Assembly (NCBI RefSeq): GCF_018143015.1
Contig: NC_054746.1
Span: 21,032,464 to 21,096,463 of the forward strand
Reading direction: 5' to 3'
DNA length: 64,000 bases
Source: Lytechinus variegatus
Lineage: Eukaryota > Echinodermata > Echinoidea > Temnopleuroida > Toxopneustidae
In this document: one piece after another, positions 59,494 to 64,000 of the stretch
Numbering within the stretch: position 1 is the first letter of the stretch
Layout: each line of letters opens with the position of its first letter
The notes under the pieces: generated by a model
Told to the model about the DNA's origin: nothing
Databases searched by the model: none
The model's input: the letters and a program-made list of their open reading frames with translations, nothing else
Made by a program: the position numbers and the translations under genes

Positions 59494-60236
59494 CTGGAAA
59501 TAAAATAAATAAAAAAAAAATTCTACATCCGATTTGATGAATTTTCAGCGTTATGCTTGTTTGATTTTCTATTTTATTGATTCAAATCAACATTTTTCTG
59601 GGATGGAATTGACCTTGAATAAATATGTTTTAAACGATATTTATAAATCAATTTCTATATCTCATGAAATCATATCCAAGTTTTAATCAGCAAATATGCT
59701 AAGGTCTATCATGCTTCACCATGATAATCGAGGGGTAATTTCTAATAAAAATGTGGCCACTTTTAACCACGCAATATAGCCAGCTTTAGAGTAGACATTT
59801 AAAATTAAAATCAATTCAAGAGAAAAACCCCTTGGGCTTTTGGCAGAAAAGTGGTTATTTACAAACGTTCATAAAGTGCGTCCAAATGGCTTATGTCGAA
59901 AGGGTGGGTGCTGTCGCGTTAGGGTGCGTCAACGCGAACGCGAAGATTCGTCCAAAGCCCCCCCCCCCCCCGTTTGGCCGAAAGGGTGCGTTGGGAGCGC
60001 CACGTCGCGTCGCGTTCACTGAAACGCGCCCATTCGTCCAAGGCCCCCCCCCCCCCCGGTTTGGACGGAAGGGTGTGTTTAATAATAATGAATAAATAAA
60101 TACAAATATTTATAAGAAAGCTGAATATAAGGTATTTTGTCAAACATTGCCAATTTGCACGTAAAATAGTGGATTTTCAATCATTTAAAGCATTGACAAT
60201 TTGAGGAAAAGAAAGAAAAGTTCAACTAAGAATAAT

Positions 60237-60480
60237 AATGATAATAATAATAATGATAATAATAATAATAATGATAATAAAATCAGATACCCACCCTTGC
60301 AATAAGCCACTTGGCGCCAATTTTTCACTCCAAATTCATTTCCATAAATTCACTCTTTGGGGTGAAAATTATTATAAGTATTATTATTATTGTTATTATT
60401 TTTATTATTATAAGTATTATTATTATTATTATTATACAAACAACACGCACATATTATTATCATTATTATTATACACACAA
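60237..60480. repeat. TAA/ATT microsatellite in the foldback loop
   Basis: ATAATAATG repeats at 60237-60285 and TATTATTAT repeats at 60370-60480 on the + strand. Confidence 0.85.
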
Positions 60481-60507
60481 CATGCACACATACACAACAG
60501 ATACATC

Positions 60508-60704
60508 TCACAAAATATACTGAGGCAGGGTCTCAAGTGTAAAATATAGTAAGGTAGGGTCTGAAGAGTTAAACGTTGTGAATGCTGACCCGACATCAAT
60601 TTTGGCCTTGCCCTTCCAGGACACATCTGCCGTAAGTTTTATAATTTGGGGGACACCAAATATCTCCAGGTATACGAATGTTTTCCTTTGTAATAAATAC
60701 ACAC
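60508..60704 (-). other. Exon-like open frame in the foldback loop
   Basis: On - a good acceptor (TTGTACTTTGCAG) precedes 60704. One frame reads VYLLQRKTFVYLEIFGVPQ, IIKLTADVSWKGKAKIDVG and SAFTTFNSSDP to a stop near 60508. Another frame reads ITKENIRIPGDIWCPPNYK, then TYGRCVLEGQGQN and a stop. I recognise neither. It may be host sequence captured by the foldback element, a real exon with the element around it, or chance. Confidence 0.25.
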
Positions 60705-61840
60705 CTGCAAAGTACAAAATTGAAGGTAAGTTACTTTTATTTATTTGAAAGAACCTTGAAATCAGTCATAATTTTTACATTTTTACAATATTATACCATA
60801 AAACATTTCCACCGAAAAATCCTCATGCAGCATGCCGTCATTGTTTTTTTTTACCTTAAAAAGAATGTTTGTGCCATATGATGATTTATGTTCCTATGCA
60901 AATTTCACATATCACTCGTCTTTTTTGTTTGTTCAGCTTTCTTATAAATATTTGTATTTATTTATTCATTATTATTAAACACACCCTTTCGTCCAAACCG
61001 GGGGGGGGGGGCTTTGGACGAAAGGGCGCGTTCCAGTGAACGTGACGCGACGTGGCGCTCCCAACGCACCCTTTCGGCCAAACCGGGGGGGGGGGCTTTG
61101 GACGAATCTTCTCGTTGACGCACCCTAACGCGACAGCACCCACCCTTTCGAAATAAGCCCGTCCAAATGGCCTTCAAATCTATATATAGGATTGATAATG
61201 GATCCTTATATAAACAGGGCATTTAACCCAGGGATTTAACCATAAAAACCTGAGACTTATTCTACTTCCAAATTTCTTTCTTTCTTTTTTTCTCACTCTC
61301 TTCTCTTCCTCTGCAATATTCCCTCACATCCATATATATTTTTGTACATTTTTCTTTAGTACGCCAAGTGAAAAACAGCAACAAAGGAATATGACGATAT
61401 ACGATCTTGTTTTAGATGTTAAATATTAGAAAACACTTTAATTCAAAACTATTATTTCAGCAGGTCTGGAGAGAATATACTTTAACATCATTTTTGTTTG
61501 AAAAGGCAAAGCGTAAATGAAGTAAAGATTATTCAACATTTCATTTCCTATTTCTCATAATTCTAATAGTGACTCAATGTGTCAAACACACTCGTGCTAT
61601 AACATGCACAAATGACATTTTCAGTGCATTTATCAAGAAACTGACACAGTATATAGGCCTACCTTGTTTTCACCGGATGACAATATTGACAATTTGAGAA
61701 ACATAATGATTCCTGATCATGATTGATATGAAGATTAAACATGACTATTTGGTGCACAAACAAGGGTAAATTTGGTTTAAAAATGTTCTCAAATCAAGAA
61801 ATCTTTAAGCATTTTTTTGAGAGAGAGCTCGATTAATAAG

Positions 61841-62957
61841 CTAGGGGACCAGTTTATGAAACAATAATAAGTCCATGATTTCACCGACTATACAGTGCGT
61901 ATTAAAAAAAAAGTTTACACTTAGAAAAAATCCTGTAAAATTATACATTTGTAATATCCTGAATATTTTTCCACATTTTAACGTTGGTACAGATCCATTT
62001 AAGCAAATGACCAAAAAACTGTCGAAAATATTTCCGCTTCAGTGAGCACCACTTACTTTTGAAAAGTTAGTGAAAAATGATTTGCGCAGAACTTTGAAAT
62101 AGTTATGCGAATAAAAGTAGACCTTAATCATGAAGAACACATTGAATTTAGCTAGTAAAATTGGTGTGAAGATATCTTTAACCTTTTTAACTCGTTTCCT
62201 TGCCCAAAACACTTTGAAGAGTGCATTTCGCCCCACCCAACTACCCCAGCACACACCGAGGCCATCGTGACGACATTTGCTTCTTTACATTGAGCTGTGA
62301 TTTACATGAAATTGCTTAGGCTTGATTTTCAATTTGTTAATCATTGGCAAGCTTGGAAAAGGTGTGGAGAAACAAGTATTAAATAAAAAATGAAATGTAA
62401 ACCCACTTTAAATGATGAAAACTTAGTGAAAAAGTGCTAAAGAAGTCTGATAAAAACTTTTGTTCAGATTTAGTTATGTCCTCAGATTCAGCTGGCACAA
62501 AAGGTAAAGGTTGTGCTTACTAAATGTTGAAATTTCAACAAAATTGTTACAAAATGCTGTTTTATTTAAATTGACTAAAATTGCAGGGGAAATGTATGAG
62601 AAATGTTTCGCAGGGTATATTTGATTTCGCCCTTTCCCCTTGACACAGCGTGAAAACTAGCATTTCTGCGCAAATAGATTTCTGCAAGCTTTGCAAATAT
62701 GGACAATGCTCACTCAAGTGTAATATTCTCTCAAAACTTTTACATTCATTGGATAGATGAGACCCAAACCTAAGATTTTATGTGGAAAAATTACCCACGT
62801 GTTGTATATTTTTTAATTCCCAGGGCTTTTTCAAAGTGTAAACTTTTTTTTGATACGCACTGTATATTGTTGTCACCTGTACTGATACCATTGAATCTAA
62901 TTGAATAGGTATAAATGAATAAGTGAAAATCACTGACAAAACGTTTCATGAAACGCC
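61841..62957. mobile_element. GGGACCAGTTTATGAAAC MITE, interrupted
   Basis: The left end CTAGGGGACCAGTTTATGAAAC and the right end, reversed, CTGGCGTTTCATGAAAC make an imperfect terminal pair of the TTTCATGAAA family. The mariner-like element at 61893-62862 lies inside it. The pairing is short. Confidence 0.4.
61893..62862. mobile_element. 970-bp mariner-like element, TA duplication
   Basis: Terminal repeats CAGTGCGTATTAAAAAAAAA and, reversed, CAGTGCGTATCAAAAAAAAG, then GTTTACACTT on both sides. Flanked by TA at 61891-61892 and 62863-62864. No transposase frame of useful length remains, so it is a non-autonomous Tc1/mariner-type copy. Confidence 0.8.
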
Positions 62958-64000
62958 AGTCAGGATACAAAACCACAATTCGCGTTTTTGTGAAATATGG
63001 ATAATCTCATCTTTTCGATTGAGACTTTTGGGGAAACTCAAAACCTCTAAGGTTGATGGGTTTATCGCAACATTACATAACAAAGTTTAAGAGCACTGTT
63101 TTTTTTTTACAGGTATTTAAATATTCTAGAAAAATCAACATGTATACTAGGTTGGAAAAAAGGCCCGTAGCAAAATGCTTAGCAATCCAGTAGAACATTT
63201 TTAACGACTGACTGCATTTACTAAAATGTAATATTGATATCCGATTAATCGCGCTAACCTTTTGTGTTAGGGGACCCATAGGTTACCCTACTTAATCAAT
63301 ATTAATTAGGTCATTAGATTACATGAATAGTACTCACATTGCTCACGTGATCTTTTATGACATAAAAACTGTTTAAAAAAGAACGTCCATTCACTACCAT
63401 GTTCATATCTACTTCTGATATAATAAGGGATTAGATTGATCGTATTCAGAGGCGGTGCCAAGGGCGAAGTGACCATTTTTTACTCACATTACATTATGGC
63501 CCTTTTTTTGGAATGCCAAATTATACTTTTCTTTATATATATCTTGGGGTGTTCCAAAATGAATTTATGAAATTTTGAATTCAACCTGGATCAAAACAAC
63601 CACTTTTGAATAATAGGTCGCATTGTATAAAACAGTACTATTATGGTAATCGCGACGATGAAAATGCTCAGTAGCCAATCAGAATTAGGGTTTCTATGGA
63701 AGTTAGCATGAATACCATTTTTTTTGCATCGAGAAGGAGATTATGAAGAATTATAAAAAGATGAAGACAGACAATAAAACAGATCAAACTAACGCTTACT
63801 GCATTTTGAAACTCTCCTCTTCCTTTATAAGCAGTTAAGAAAATACTTAATATACTTAATAAATATATATACGCATTTTATCATGAAAAGATGCAAGTCA
63901 GTTTTCATGGAACTATTTGCCCTGTTTAATACCAATATTTACAATGATATATATACCATTCTACAGTAATGTCTATTTTAGTATGAAATCACCGAGCAAC
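62958..64000. other. Right end of window: one CCAAT-bearing repeat, no gene
   Basis: 63640-63720 holds CTCAGTAGCCAATCAG with TTTCTATGGAAGTTAGCAT beside it, a copy of the family seen at 20-100, 30185 and 49750. Elsewhere nothing was recognised. Confidence 0.5.

Larger units (their letters stand above)
59879..61171. mobile_element. Second foldback element, about 1.27 kb, long TIRs
   Basis: The arms 59891-60125 and 60932-61157 are nearly identical inverted repeats, starting TTATGTCGAAAGGGTGGGTG and, reversed, TTATTTCGAAAGGGTGGGTG. Each contains two C/G runs between TTCGTCCAAAGCC-like and GGTTTGGCCGAAAGGGTG-like motifs. The element is flanked by CGTCCAAATGGC at 59879-59890 and 61160-61171. Long arms and a 9-12 bp duplication recall Mutator-like elements. 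The loop of about 800 bp holds a TAA-rich microsatellite and an exon-like frame and no transposase. Confidence 0.8.

Noticed and set aside
59832-60143. Proline-rich frames on both strands near the C/G runs
   Set aside because: Come from the C runs in the foldback arm, and similar frames appear in the opposite arm at 60958-61222.
60382-60550. Tyr/Ile-rich frames
   Set aside because: Translation of the TAT/ATT microsatellite.
1-64000. LTR retroelements, Polintons or other capsid-bearing elements
   Set aside because: No gag, protease, integrase or capsid-like frames and no long direct terminal repeats were recognised.

Overview
The window is AT-rich, intron-rich and full of repeats: animal nuclear DNA, most likely from an echinoderm or a close marine deuterostome. 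The grounds are a WDR27 orthologue with about 20 short exons, and many dispersed inverted repeats of the 'GGGCCCGTTTCATAAAA' and 'CTCAGTAGCCAATCA' kinds that I associate with sea urchin and sea star genomes. The species is not fixed by the sequence.

Region 1 (1-19.1 kb) holds the 3' two-thirds to three-quarters of WDR27 on the + strand: 20 exons with consistent reading phase, a stop at 17792-17794 and a long 3' UTR. Its introns carry an internally repetitive inverted repeat, an ATG microsatellite, two tRNA-derived SINE pieces, a 'GGGCCC' MITE and an internally deleted L1/Tx1-type LINE.

Region 2 (19.1-36 kb) is mainly non-genic. It has a 3.0-kb foldback element with 1.2-1.4 kb arms and a hAT-like MITE inside one arm, a polypyrimidine block, copies of a 'GCTCGCGCTTC' repeat family, a 5'-truncated LINE and several MITEs. 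No secure gene was found.

Region 3 (35.5-54.1 kb) holds scattered - strand exon-like pieces and relics: an exon of unknown family whose decayed inverted copy lies 4.8 kb away, a LINE with an apparently identical 313-bp tandem duplication, a strumpellin (WASHC5) exon cut in two by a 158-bp MITE, a decayed YqaJ-type nuclease fragment and a two-exon PIF/Harbinger transposase relic.

Region 4 (54.1-64 kb) has a duplicated AATGGCGGC-type segment (AAGATGGCGGC), a CpG-rich putative first exon, nested mariner-like MITEs, a GC-rich block with weak 5S-rRNA-like similarity, a short - strand terminal exon with a poly(A) signal, and a second foldback element (about 245-bp arms, 12-bp flanking direct repeats) whose loop contains an exon-like open frame.

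Only WDR27 is a confident working gene. No operon, CRISPR array, LTR retroelement or tRNA gene was recognised. Structures most worth following are the two foldback elements, the MITE-split strumpellin exon and the inverted exon duplication.
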